DNA of 46,363 bases, from assembly GCA_015491905.1 (NCBI GenBank), contig WGGC01000120.1, positions 1-46,363 on the forward strand, written 5' to 3'. Of this stretch, positions 9,201 through 17,060 are shown piece by piece. The notes beneath the pieces were generated by a model, which was given only the letters and a program-made list of their open reading frames with translations, ran no database searches and had not been told where the DNA came from. The position numbers and the translations under genes are program-made. Source of the stretch: Bacteroidales bacterium (GTDB lineage: Bacteria; Bacteroidota; Bacteroidia; Bacteroidales; F082). Positions within the stretch are counted from its first letter, which is position 1, and each line of letters opens with the position of its first letter.

Positions 9201-9659
9201 ATTCATAACCGGAAATTGCGAAACATCAATATCTGTAACTAATGGATCTGAAGGCAAGTCATCAGGCAAGTCGCTTTTTGCCTTATCAACAGCATCTTTA
9301 ATGTCGTTTAATGCTTTACTGATATTTACATTGGTATGAAATTCAATAAATATATTTGAAGCATCTTGAGATGATATGGAAGTCATCTTTTTAATGCCTT
9401 TAACTGATTCTATTTGCTTTTCCAGTGGACGTGTTACTAAATTTTCCATATCTACCGGAGGGTTTCCGGGGTATATGGTTTGAACCATTATAGTGGGTAT
9501 TTTAATGTCCGGAAATAATTCTTTAGGCAGTGTGTTATAAGCTATTATTCCAAAAATAACGGTAACTATGGCAAATAGATAAACTGTATTCTTATTGTTT
9601 ATAGCCCATGTGGATAAACCGAAATTTCTTTTTATATTTTTATCGTTTTCCTGATTCAT
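6234..9659 (-). CDS. RND efflux pump, inner-membrane permease (AcrB/HAE1-type)
   Basis: Resistance-nodulation-division transporter that exports small molecules from periplasm/membrane through the adaptor and TolC channel encoded upstream. The 1141 residues hold the duplicated RND layout: TM1 at about 23-42, a large periplasmic porter loop, a six-TM block at about 345-500, then the same again. Family marks are FPDIKIPTI, YPGNPPVDMENLVTRPLE and GMLVDNAIVVTENI. Two features differ from AcrB. In TM4 the Asp-Asp pair is Asp412-Asn413, and the TM10 lysine is replaced (VNNAIVLIDY, Asn1006). Two extra hydrophobic segments (about 515-533 and 536-557) sit in the central linker, suggesting 14 membrane spans. 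It ends the four-gene operon, 39 bases after the adaptor, and a terminator follows. The substrate is unknown. Confidence 0.93.
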   Translation of the reverse strand: MNQENDKNIKRNFGLSTWAINNKNTVYLFAIVTVIFGIIAYNTLPKELFPDIKIPTIMVQTIYPGNPPVDMENLVTRPLEKQIESVKGIKKMTSISSQDASNIFIEFHTNVNISKALNDIKDAVDKAKSDLPDDLPSDPLVTDIDVSQFPVMNINLSGNYSPSTLKNYANDLKDEIEPISEVSSVKITGITNREVKINLNPFKMAAMQVSYADVENAVKYENMSISGGNVKIGDFRRSIRLIGEFKNPKQIENIIVKRDKGNIVYLRDIGNVVFGFKDRESYSYLDKQPVVTLQIIKKSGENLLSTIDQVSTVIKQARKSNLIPSNLRITITNDQSKQVISQINNLENSIIMGVILVIGVLFLFLGTRNSLIVGLSIPMSMLIAFMVMGIAQYKINMMVLFALILALGMLVDNAIVVTENIYRFVQRGFSLKEAAKQGTGEVAVPIITSTATTLAAFLPLIFWNSIMGEFMKFLPITLIIVLTASLLNALVIIPVAFIDFYKPGENTSLPKLKKSLIYVGIFTGLAIISYLLHWNLLGSLLIIAAILGLLNLAFLTKLSIWFQEVFLVWLEETYLQFIRFALRKRNSYWLIAGTFALLILTIFFYFGSKPKVDFFPSTQPKLINVLAETPIGTDVESTDSVMQVLQKKVYHILKPDMNIVESVLTVTGKGAVGQNEGFKSQGGAPNKGIITINFVDYQYRHGVNTSTIMRILSDSLIGKYPGVNISLEKQREGPPVGYPINIEVSGKDFKTLLPITDSIRATINAHNIPGIEGLKIDLDVGKPEILIHVDRDKARRFGLSTAQIGDAIRTALFGKEISDYKVGEDEYKIRMKLADKFRYNIPDLMNQRITFRSQSSGRIIQVPISSVASYSYGSTYGAITRIDRKRTITIYSNVIKGYNANEINGKLKKILAKFQLPSGYKYSFTGEQQEQSQASDFLARALLIALALIMIILVSQFNSFVKPSIIMFSVVLSTIGVFGGLATFHMDFIVIMTGIGIVSLAGVVVNNAIVLIDYIGLVKLRKKKEMGLEEDDDLPMDIARECIVEAGKTRLRPVLLTAITTVLGLIPLAIGLNINFFTWLKYFDPQLFFGGDNTAFWGPMSWTVIFGLTFATFLTLIIVPSMYHALYSGKVAIKKITRKKK

Positions 9660-9698
9660 ATTTTTATGTTTTCAAAACTTATCTGTTTTCAAGAAAAA

Positions 9699-10847
9699 TT
9701 ATTTTTTGATTATTAATATGGAACCGTTAGACACATTGTTAAAGCCCTTTTCTACTACGACATCTCCTGGTTTTATGCCATTTATAATTTCAGTATATCT
9801 TCCTGAAGAAAGTCCGGTTGTAACATATTTTTTCTTTGCCAGTTTAACACCTTCTTTATTTTGTATTGCCAGGTATAAATAATCTCCTTTCATGTCTTTC
9901 CTTATAATATAAGATGGAACAACAAGTGCTTGGCTGTTGGTGTAATCATTTATTGTTAATATAGCTATCATATTTGGTTTTAATAATTCACCGGGGTTGT
10001 TGATTTTAAATTGTAATTCGAAAGTTCTGCTTTGAGGGTTAATTACTTCCCCTATACGATAAACCTTTTCAGTTCTTTTTATATTTGGATATGTAGGGAA
10101 AGTTATCTCTACAAGTTCTCCTTTATGAATAATTGGTAAATATGATTCGGAAACTTCTGCATTAACATATACCTTTTGTAAATTAACTAGATGAAAAAGT
10201 GGACGCCCGGGCATTGCTATTTCACCCTCTTTTATTGATATATTAGCAATATATCCTGCAAAAGGCGCATAAATAAACGACTTTTTATATTGTGTCTGTA
10301 GGTTCTTCAATTTACTTTTTAAACTTTCATAATTTGTTTTTGCCTGTAGGTATTGTAACTCTGACCCAATATGTTTATTCCATAAGTTCTTCTGTTTGTT
10401 GTAAGTAAATGTTGCCAAATTAAGAGCTGATTTTACTTCATTAATGTTGTTTTTAATTATATCTGTTTCTAATTGAGCCAGTAACTGGCCTTTGCTTACC
10501 TTGTCTCCCTCATGTACCAGAACTTTTTCAACCTGTCCGGATACCTGTGGACTTAAAATAGCTTCATTAACACTTTGTATATTTCCTGAAGCAGTAAAGA
10601 AATGCTTAAATAGTTTTGGTTTAATTGTAACTGTTGTAACCATTACCTTCAACCCTGAAACTTTTTTCTTTTTCAATTGTTGAGAATTGAACTCTTCCTG
10701 AAGCTTTGAAATTTTTGAATTTAACTTGTTGACTTGTTTTTGATATGCGATAATTTCTTTTTCTACTCCTGATTTCTTTTCTTGTTTGCAGGATGCAACA
10801 AAAAATAGTAAGATTATGGAAGAAAAGAATATAACTGATTTTTTCAT
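9699..10847 (-). CDS. RND periplasmic adaptor (membrane-fusion) lipoprotein
   Basis: HlyD/AcrA-family adaptor that bridges the RND pump and the TolC channel. Residues 1-20 form a lipoprotein signal with lipobox VASC (Cys20), so it is anchored by lipid. A predicted coiled coil at about 29-60 (KEIIAYQKQVNKLNSKISKL) precedes the usual adaptor body. The lipoyl half GNIQSVNEAILSPQVSG...EGDKVSKGQLLAQLE is followed by a helical hairpin, the second lipoyl half APFAGYIANISIKEGEIAMPG, and beta-barrel and membrane-proximal domains. At 382 residues it is of normal length. It lies 38 bases after tetR and 39 before the pump gene. The early coiled coil before the lipoyl domain is an extra not found in AcrA. 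Confidence 0.92.
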   Translation of the reverse strand: MKKSVIFFSSIILLFFVASCKQEKKSGVEKEIIAYQKQVNKLNSKISKLQEEFNSQQLKKKKVSGLKVMVTTVTIKPKLFKHFFTASGNIQSVNEAILSPQVSGQVEKVLVHEGDKVSKGQLLAQLETDIIKNNINEVKSALNLATFTYNKQKNLWNKHIGSELQYLQAKTNYESLKSKLKNLQTQYKKSFIYAPFAGYIANISIKEGEIAMPGRPLFHLVNLQKVYVNAEVSESYLPIIHKGELVEITFPTYPNIKRTEKVYRIGEVINPQSRTFELQFKINNPGELLKPNMIAILTINDYTNSQALVVPSYIIRKDMKGDYLYLAIQNKEGVKLAKKKYVTTGLSSGRYTEIINGIKPGDVVVEKGFNNVSNGSILIIKK

Positions 10848-10885
10848 GCTATTATAATTTATATTTAATTCTGTTTAGAATATTT

Positions 10886-11500
10886 TTATTTTGAAATATC
10901 AAATTGATCCATATTTTTATTTAAATAATCTATCCCTTTCTGACTTAGTATTCCATATAAATGATAAAGAAACATTTCTTTACCAAATTGTGGAGAAAGT
11001 AACTCTTCTTGTGTAAATAATTTACTGTCGGCCAGGCTTTCTACTCTAAGAATATTTAATTTGGTAATGACTTCTTCGTTTAATTCTTTGCGATAAAAAC
11101 CTTCTTTTTTACCTCTTATAAGATTATTTTTAATATTTTCCTGTATTATTTCTCGCTTTTCAATGCAAACATTATGAAATATTTCGGGATAGTACTTTTT
11201 CAAATCAAATTCAAAACTGGGAAAGTGATCTTTTAATAGTTGAAGATAATGCTTGAAAATACCAAACATTTCATCCATAGCATTATTTACATTTTGTGTG
11301 GCCTCAATAAATTTTTCTTTTTGATATTCCATTTGAATTTTGATGGTTTTTGAGACAAGGTCTGATTTATCTGAAAATATTCCATATAATGTTTTCTTTG
11401 AAATACCTAATTCGTGTGCAACATCATCCATAGTAACACTCTTTATTCCGTAACGATGGAATAAATTAGCAACTTGTTTTATAATTTCTTTTTCTTCCAT
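10886..11500 (-). CDS. TetR-family transcriptional regulator of the efflux operon
   Basis: A 204-residue TetR regulator. The N-terminal helix-turn-helix is clear (SVTMDDVAHELGISKKTLYG, about 20-39, then IFSDKSDLVSK). The rest is an all-helical ligand-binding domain with no recognisable subfamily. It sits inside the operon, 6 bases after tolC and 38 before the adaptor gene, rather than divergently. Autoregulation of the whole operon is therefore the simplest model. A perfect 19-bp inverted repeat in the operon promoter is the likely operator. Repression and ligand identity are inference. Confidence 0.9.
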   Translation of the reverse strand: MEEKEIIKQVANLFHRYGIKSVTMDDVAHELGISKKTLYGIFSDKSDLVSKTIKIQMEYQKEKFIEATQNVNNAMDEMFGIFKHYLQLLKDHFPSFEFDLKKYYPEIFHNVCIEKREIIQENIKNNLIRGKKEGFYRKELNEEVITKLNILRVESLADSKLFTQEELLSPQFGKEMFLYHLYGILSQKGIDYLNKNMDQFDISK

Positions 11501-11506
11501 TTTTTA

Positions 11507-12853
11507 TTAATTGGCTTTTGTAGTAAGATTTTGTAATTTTTCTGCGGCTTGCAATAGAGAAAATTCGGCATTTATAAACCCATTTTCTGCAGTTAAGAAT
11601 TGATTGTGGGTATTGAGTAAATCAAGGCTGGATGCCATCCCTTGAATATATTTCTCTAATGTCTTATTGTAAATTTTTTCAGCTATTTTTTTGTTTTTTC
11701 TTTTGTTGATATATACCTTTATCGAATTCTCATATTCATTTTTTAATGTCTGAAATTGAATTTTTAACTGATCGGCAGTCTGTTTCTCCAATATTTGAGT
11801 TTTTTCATAATTCAGCTTAGCTTGTTTAAGACTTGACCATCTTTTTCCACTTGAAAAAACAGGTATCCTCATTGTAATACCAATTACAGCACTTTGGTAC
11901 CATTTTTGCGAATTAAAAAAGTTCCATACTGGCCTTTGTGCTTGTGTTTCATAGTTTACAATACCATTTATCGATGGAAAATATGCAGCCCTTGCAAGAC
12001 CAACCTGTAGTTTTGATAGTCTTTTCATCGCTTTTACTGTTAATAAATCTATATTTTGATTTACTTCAAACTTTGGTATCGAAATTAATTGTTTGTCTTT
12101 TAGGATAATTAATTCAGGTAGATTCTGGGATAGTAAAACTGAGTCTTTTTCTTTTAATCCCAGGTAAAATTTGAAAAGGGCTGTGGCTATTCTGTATTGA
12201 TTTTGCATATATGCCCGGGAGGCTTTTAAATTTGATACCATCAAACTTAACTGATCAACATCTGTATCCTGTAAAAGACCTTCTTTATAAATCTTTTTTG
12301 TTTGTATATATAGTTTTTTGGTAATTGCTAAAGTTGAATCGATTATATGTAACCCTTCTTTTACTGATAGTATCTGAAAATATGTCTCGGAAACTTTTTC
12401 TTTTACAGCTAATTTGTTTTTGAAAAAATCCTTATTTGTTCTTTCTAAAGACGCTTTGGCAGCTTTCAAACCAATAAAATACCGTGCATCAAAAATTAAC
12501 TGTGTGAATTGGCCGCTTAAATTTGCGTCATATCGTGTTCCAAACTGAACCGGCAAAGTTTGCCCCGGCTTTCCGGCTAAATCTCCGGGAAGGAAAAATA
12601 CCGGTCGGGCCACATTGTCATGATATGTAACTGATGCGTTTATTTGCGGCAACCCTTCAGCTATAGATTCTTTAATTTTTTGTTTGGCAAGCTCAAGATC
12701 TTTTCCTGAATTTATTAAACCATAGTTATTGCTGTAAGCATATTCTACAGCCTGTTCTAAATTGAGATGTAATACCTTTTGGGCAAAAGTGTTTTCTGCA
12801 AAAAATGAACCCCAAAAAATTATTGTACTTATAATAATGGCTTTTTTATTCAT
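11507..12853 (-). CDS. TolC-family outer-membrane efflux channel
   Basis: Outer-membrane factor that forms the exit duct for the RND pump of the same operon. The 448 residues start with a signal peptide (cleavage after about residue 24, ENTFAQ). Two repeated OEP halves follow: the first with LEQAVEYAYSNN and ...LPQINASVTY, the second with AYFPSINGIVNYE and a long coiled-coil helix toward the C-terminus ending YIQGMASSLDLLNTHNQFLTAE. No lipobox cysteine is present, unlike OprM types. It is the first gene of the operon and has a -7 box 27 bases upstream next to a large inverted repeat. Confidence 0.92.
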   Translation of the reverse strand: MNKKAIIISTIIFWGSFFAENTFAQKVLHLNLEQAVEYAYSNNYGLINSGKDLELAKQKIKESIAEGLPQINASVTYHDNVARPVFFLPGDLAGKPGQTLPVQFGTRYDANLSGQFTQLIFDARYFIGLKAAKASLERTNKDFFKNKLAVKEKVSETYFQILSVKEGLHIIDSTLAITKKLYIQTKKIYKEGLLQDTDVDQLSLMVSNLKASRAYMQNQYRIATALFKFYLGLKEKDSVLLSQNLPELIILKDKQLISIPKFEVNQNIDLLTVKAMKRLSKLQVGLARAAYFPSINGIVNYETQAQRPVWNFFNSQKWYQSAVIGITMRIPVFSSGKRWSSLKQAKLNYEKTQILEKQTADQLKIQFQTLKNEYENSIKVYINKRKNKKIAEKIYNKTLEKYIQGMASSLDLLNTHNQFLTAENGFINAEFSLLQAAEKLQNLTTKAN

Positions 12854-12880
12854 TTGAATTATTTTTTATATAACAATCGG

Positions 12881-12888
12881 CAAAAGTA
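12881..12888 (-). promoter_or_regulatory. -7 box of the efflux operon promoter
   Basis: The minus strand reads TACTTTTG, matching TAnnTTTG, 27 bases before the tolC-family start. The large inverted repeat begins 4 bases upstream of it and covers the place where the -33 element must lie. Confidence 0.65.
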
Positions 12889-12892
12889 TAAA

Positions 12893-12943
12893 AATATACA
12901 CTATGGAAACTGTAATAGTAAAAAAGTTTCCATAGTGTATATT
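12893..12943. promoter_or_regulatory. Perfect 19-bp inverted repeat, likely TetR operator
   Basis: Left arm 12893-12911 (aatatacactatggaaact) is the exact reverse complement of 12925-12943, with a 13-base spacer. There is no T-run on either side, so it is not a terminator. It lies directly upstream of the efflux operon -7 box, where a bound repressor would block the promoter. The operon encodes its own TetR. A role in the divergent acyl-CoA synthetase promoter about 95 bases away is also possible. The repeat is seen; regulator binding is inferred. Confidence 0.65.
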
Positions 12944-13037
12944 AATTAAATAAAAATATTCCATTTAAATTATAAAAAATATGGAATCTATTAAAAAACA
13001 GATTTTATGCTTGTATAACGAATTATTTACATTTTTT

Positions 13038-13045
13038 TATCTTTG
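13038..13045 (+). promoter_or_regulatory. -7 box for the acyl-CoA synthetase gene
   Basis: TATCTTTG, a perfect TAnnTTTG match, 37 bases before the start codon. No well-spaced -33 TTTG was found. Confidence 0.5.
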
Positions 13046-13082
13046 TCGGAGTTAATTTAATAATAATAAATTATAAATATCT

Positions 13083-14978
13083 ATGAAAACAATTCCTGCT
13101 TTATTTGAAGGGAGTGTAAATAAATTTACTGAAAATCCATTGGTTTGGGAAAAATTTGAAGGAAAATATAAAAAAATTACTTTTAAAGAGATTAAAGAGT
13201 ATGTTTATTCTTTTGCTTCAGGATTAATGGGGCTTGGGATTAAAAAAGGAGACCGGGTAGCATTGTTATCCGAAGGAAGACATGAATGGTTGGTTTCTGA
13301 ATTGGCTATTTTGTATTTAGGCGCCATAAACGTTCCGTTATCTGTAAAAATTAACGAACCTGCCGAATTAACTTTTAGAATTAAACATTCGGAGTGTAAA
13401 TGGGTAATTGTTAGTAGCCGGCAATTAAATAAAATCAGGGCAATAAGAACTGAAATTCCAAAGGTTTCGGCAGTAATAGTTATAGATGAAGCGGATGTTG
13501 ATTCCTCAGCTCATGAAATTGAATATGAAAAGGTTTTTAATACCGGAAAAAAATTATTACCCGGGTTAAAAGATGATTTGGTAAAAATTAGTTCAGAAAT
13601 AAGTCCAAATGATTTGGCAAATATTAGTTATACATCCGGAACAACTGCTGATCCAAAAGGAATTATGCTTACACATCGAAATTACACTTCAAATGTGGAG
13701 CAAGCAAATTCATTAATGACGGTTACTCCTGATTTCATCACTTTACTGATTTTACCATGGGATCATTCGTTTGCTCATACAGTGGGGCTGTATACTTTAA
13801 TTCGACAAGGAGCCAGTATGGCAGTTGTGGAACTAGGGAAAACCCCTATGGAGACATTAAGAAATATTCCTAAAAATATTAAGGAAATTAAGCCTACATT
13901 TTTATTGAGTGTGCCGGCATTGTCAAAAAATTTCAAAAAAAATATTGAAGCCGGAATTAAAGCAAAAGGCGATACTCTTTATCATTTATTTCATCATGCT
14001 TTAAATATTTCTTATATATATAACGGGCTTGGTTTTGATAAAGGAAAAGGGTGGAAGGCTTTTTTAAAACCTCTTGTTTTAATGTATGATAAAATTTTGT
14101 TTAGCAAAATAAGAGAAAACTTTGGTGGAAATCTTAAATTTTTTATTGGAGGAGGTGCTTTACTTGATTTAGATTTACAAAAGTTCTTTTATGCCATAGG
14201 GATTCCTATATATCAGGGATATGGATTATCTGAAGCCTCACCGGTAATTTCTTCAAATGCACCATTAAAACATAAATTGGGCTCTTCGGGTTTTTTAGTG
14301 GAAAATATTGAAGTAAAAATTTGTGATGATGATGGCAATGAAGTTCCTTTAGGAGAAAAAGGTGAAATTGTTGTTAGAGGTGAAAATGTAATGAAGGGTT
14401 ATTGGAAAAATGAATCTGCTACAGCTGAAGCATTAAAAGGTGGGTGGCTACATACAGGCGATATGGGATACCTTGATAAAGATATGTTTTTATATGTTTT
14501 AGGGAGATTTAAAAGTTTGCTAATAGGTAATGACGGAGAAAAATACAGTCCGGAAGGTATAGAAGAAGCTTTGGTAGAACAATCGCATTATATTGATCAG
14601 TGTATGTTGTATAATAACCAAAATGCATATACCATTGGGCTGGTATATCCAAATATGACAGCTCTAAAGGCATCTTTAAAAGAAAAAGGTATAACTGATG
14701 ATAAAGAAAAACATATTTTAGATTTGATAAAAAAAGATATAGATGAATTCTTCCCAGGTGGTAAATATCATAATCAATTTCCTTCCAGATGGTTGCCGTC
14801 AGCTATAGGAATTATGGAAGAGCCTTTTACCGAAGATAATAAAATGTTGAACTCTACCATGAAGATGGTACGAAACCGGGTTGTAGAGCATTATAGAGAA
14901 TTAATAGATTATCTTTACACACCTGAGGGAAAAAATATTCATAATAAAAAGAATTATCAGATAATAAAAAAAATATAA
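13083..14978 (+). CDS. Long-chain fatty acid-CoA ligase (AMP-forming)
   Basis: Activates fatty acids to acyl-CoA using ATP through an acyl-adenylate. The 631 residues show the adenylate-forming core: P-loop signature YTSGTTADPKGIMLTHRN (about 185-202), YQGYGLSEASPV, the motif GGWLHTGDMGYLDKD with the ribose-binding Asp, and GRFKSLLIGNDGEKYSPE before the C-terminal swivelling domain. The length and the GNDGEKYSPEGIEE motif place it with the bacterial long-chain FAA1-type (FadD15-like) group. It is transcribed alone, divergent from the efflux operon, with its own -7 box. Chain-length preference cannot be read with certainty. Confidence 0.92.
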   Translation: MKTIPALFEGSVNKFTENPLVWEKFEGKYKKITFKEIKEYVYSFASGLMGLGIKKGDRVALLSEGRHEWLVSELAILYLGAINVPLSVKINEPAELTFRIKHSECKWVIVSSRQLNKIRAIRTEIPKVSAVIVIDEADVDSSAHEIEYEKVFNTGKKLLPGLKDDLVKISSEISPNDLANISYTSGTTADPKGIMLTHRNYTSNVEQANSLMTVTPDFITLLILPWDHSFAHTVGLYTLIRQGASMAVVELGKTPMETLRNIPKNIKEIKPTFLLSVPALSKNFKKNIEAGIKAKGDTLYHLFHHALNISYIYNGLGFDKGKGWKAFLKPLVLMYDKILFSKIRENFGGNLKFFIGGGALLDLDLQKFFYAIGIPIYQGYGLSEASPVISSNAPLKHKLGSSGFLVENIEVKICDDDGNEVPLGEKGEIVVRGENVMKGYWKNESATAEALKGGWLHTGDMGYLDKDMFLYVLGRFKSLLIGNDGEKYSPEGIEEALVEQSHYIDQCMLYNNQNAYTIGLVYPNMTALKASLKEKGITDDKEKHILDLIKKDIDEFFPGGKYHNQFPSRWLPSAIGIMEEPFTEDNKMLNSTMKMVRNRVVEHYRELIDYLYTPEGKNIHNKKNYQIIKKI

Positions 14979-15078
14979 ATTAAGCTTTTTATTAATATTC
15001 TGTTATTTAGACCATGTTTAAATTTAATTATTTAGTGATTTTTAAGATAAGCCAAAGATAAAAATAGTCTTAATTTAG

Positions 15079-15086
15079 TATATTTG
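15079..15086 (+). promoter_or_regulatory. -7 box for malate dehydrogenase
   Basis: TATATTTG, a perfect TAnnTTTG match, 45 bases before the mdh start codon. No clear -33 element at standard spacing. Confidence 0.5.
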
Positions 15087-15131
15087 ATATTTCAAAAAAT
15101 AATGTTTTAATCATAAAAAAATTATAAAATC

Positions 15132-16070
15132 ATGAAAAAAGTAACTGTAGTTGGTGCCGGGGCAGTAGGAGCAACCTGTGCTGATGTTTTAGCACAAAAA
15201 AACTTTCTCGATGAAGTTGTTTTAATAGATATTAAAGAAGGACTTGCTGAAGGTAAAGCTCTTGATATATGGGAAAGCTCAGCAGTTAATCATTTTGATA
15301 CCAGAGTTAAAGGTTTTACCAACGATTATTCTAAAACCGAAGGCTCGGATGTTGTAGTTATTACCTCAGGAAAGCCCAGAAGTCCGGGAATGTCTCGTGA
15401 CGACCTGATTTCAACCAATGCTAAAATAGTAAAATCGGTTACTGATAATATTATGGCTGCATCTCCTGATGCAATTATAGTTATCGTATCAAACCCTCTT
15501 GATGTAATGACCTACGCTGCACATATGGCTTCCGGAAAACCTGCCAATAAAGTCTTTGGCCAGGCCGGGGTTCTGGATACTGCTAGATATAGAGCATTTT
15601 TGGCTGAGGAATTAAATGTTTCCCCAATGGATATTCAGGCTCTGCTTATGGGTGGACATGGTGATACTATGGTCCCTTTGCCTAGATACACTACGGTTTC
15701 AGGAATTCCTGTAACAGAATTAATTAGCAAAGAAAAACTGGATGCTATTGTAGAGAGGACCAAAAAGGGAGGTGGTGAAGTTGTTAATTTACTTGGAACT
15801 TCAGCATGGTATGCTCCGGGAGCTTCTGCTGCTCAAATGGTTGAGTCTATTGTTCAAAATCAAAAACATATTTTCCCTTGCTGTGTTCGCCTTGACGGAC
15901 AATGGGGTTTAAAAGATATTTATGTTGGTGCTCCTGTTAAACTGGGAAGAAATGGAGTTGAAGAAATTATTGAGATTGAACTGAATGAAGAAGAAATGGC
16001 TCTGCTAAACACTTCTGCAGGTCACGTTAGAGACGTAATGAACGTATATGATAAAATGAATTTAAGTTAA
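15132..16070 (+). CDS. mdh: Malate dehydrogenase, NAD-dependent (LDH-like type)
   Basis: Interconverts malate and oxaloacetate in the TCA cycle with NAD. The 312 residues belong to the LDH-like malate dehydrogenase group common in Bacteroidota and Chlorobi. Visible residues: Rossmann motif VGAGAVGATCADVL (7-20), Asp33 for NAD preference, substrate arginines Arg83 and Arg89 in KPRSPGMSRDDL, Arg152, and the catalytic His176 in GGHGDTMVPLPRY. The arginine pattern favours malate over lactate. It is a single-gene unit with its own -7 box and a strong terminator. Confident. Confidence 0.96.
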   Translation: MKKVTVVGAGAVGATCADVLAQKNFLDEVVLIDIKEGLAEGKALDIWESSAVNHFDTRVKGFTNDYSKTEGSDVVVITSGKPRSPGMSRDDLISTNAKIVKSVTDNIMAASPDAIIVIVSNPLDVMTYAAHMASGKPANKVFGQAGVLDTARYRAFLAEELNVSPMDIQALLMGGHGDTMVPLPRYTTVSGIPVTELISKEKLDAIVERTKKGGGEVVNLLGTSAWYAPGASAAQMVESIVQNQKHIFPCCVRLDGQWGLKDIYVGAPVKLGRNGVEEIIEIELNEEEMALLNTSAGHVRDVMNVYDKMNLS

Positions 16071-16080
16071 TGAGTCAATT

Positions 16081-16124
16081 TTAAACAAAAAAAGCCGCTA
16101 ATTTTAGTGGCTTTTTTTGTTTAA
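16081..16124 (+). terminator. Intrinsic terminator after mdh
   Basis: A 20-bp stem (16081-16100 with 16105-16124, one G-U pair) has a 4-base loop, a GC-rich tip (agccgcta) and seven T in the right arm. It starts 10 bases after the mdh stop. Confidence 0.88.
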
Positions 16125-16262
16125 AAATGTGCCGAAAAACAAATCTTATAATTTTTTTAATTTAAAGAATAGCGCAGGGATGATAAAATGTAAATTACTT
16201 TGTGTAATGATTATTATGATATGGAAGGTAAATAATGCTCATTAATATAAAATCATAAACTG

Positions 16263-16952
16263 ATGAAACCAAAACTCATTATTATAACCGGAGCAGGAAT
16301 AAGTGCGGAAAGTGGTATTAAAACATTTCGCGATTCTAATGGTCTATGGAAACAATATCGTTTTGAGGAAGTGGCTTCACCTGAAGCTTGGGAAAAGCAT
16401 CCGGATGTAGTTCTGGAGTTTTATAACCAGCGCAGGAAACAGTTATTTGAAGTTGAACCTAATGAAGCACATAAAGCATTAGTAAAACTGGAAAGTAAAT
16501 TTGATGTAAAAATCATAACACAAAATGTTGATGACCTGCATGAGAGAGCCGGATCATCTAATGTAATCCACCTTCATGGTGAATTAAAGAAAGCACGTAG
16601 TACCGTTGATCCTGCATTGATTTATGAACTAAAGGACTGGGAACTTAAAATTGGGGACTTATGTGAAAAAGGATCTCAATTGCGCCCGGATATTGTTTGG
16701 TTTGGGGAACCGGTGCCTATGATGTATGATGCAATAAAATTTGTGAAAGAAGCAGATTTTTTGCTTGTAATAGGAACGTCTCTAGCTGTTTATCCTGCTG
16801 CCGAATTAGTTAATCATGCAAAAACGGTTATTCCTAAATACTATATAGACCCTAAAGCTCACAAGATTCCAAAAGTTAAAAATCTAAAAATAATTAATGA
16901 AAAAGCAACTATCGGCGTACCAGCTCTTGTATCAGGATTGCTATCAGAATAA
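16263..16952 (+). CDS. SIR2-family NAD-dependent protein deacylase (CobB-like)
   Basis: Sirtuin that removes acyl groups from protein lysines, consuming NAD. The 229 residues contain GAGISAESGIKTFRDSNGLW (10-29), TQNVDDLHERAG (86-97), the catalytic His105 in VIHLHGEL, RPDIVWFGEPVP and VIGTSLAVYPAAEL. Tyr54 and Arg57 in YNQRR match the pair that marks class III sirtuins (CobB, SIRT5), which prefer succinyl/malonyl/glutaryl lysine. The four zinc-binding cysteines are missing: in the zinc-module region only Cys134 remains (GDLCEKG). Nothing in the neighbourhood ties it to a pathway. Confidence 0.92.
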   Translation: MKPKLIIITGAGISAESGIKTFRDSNGLWKQYRFEEVASPEAWEKHPDVVLEFYNQRRKQLFEVEPNEAHKALVKLESKFDVKIITQNVDDLHERAGSSNVIHLHGELKKARSTVDPALIYELKDWELKIGDLCEKGSQLRPDIVWFGEPVPMMYDAIKFVKEADFLLVIGTSLAVYPAAELVNHAKTVIPKYYIDPKAHKIPKVKNLKIINEKATIGVPALVSGLLSE

Positions 16953-16981
16953 TCAGAAAGGTAAATGAGAATGATTTTACT

Positions 16982-16989
16982 TACATTTG
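16982..16989 (+). promoter_or_regulatory. -7 box for the FKBP lipoprotein operon
   Basis: TACATTTG, a perfect TAnnTTTG match, 71 bases before the FKBP start codon. It lies past the sirtuin stop, so the pair downstream probably has its own promoter. Confidence 0.45.
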
Positions 16990-17060
16990 CATCTGAAAAT
17001 TCAGGTTGTATAACCAGAAAATTTTGTTGTAACCTTTATTGATTAAGTAAAATTAGTTTT

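Noticed and set aside
15053-15060. TATCTTTG box on the minus strand between the acyl-CoA synthetase and mdh genes
   Set aside because: It would drive antisense transcription into the synthetase gene; no -33 element and no gene downstream, so probably a chance match in AT-rich DNA.
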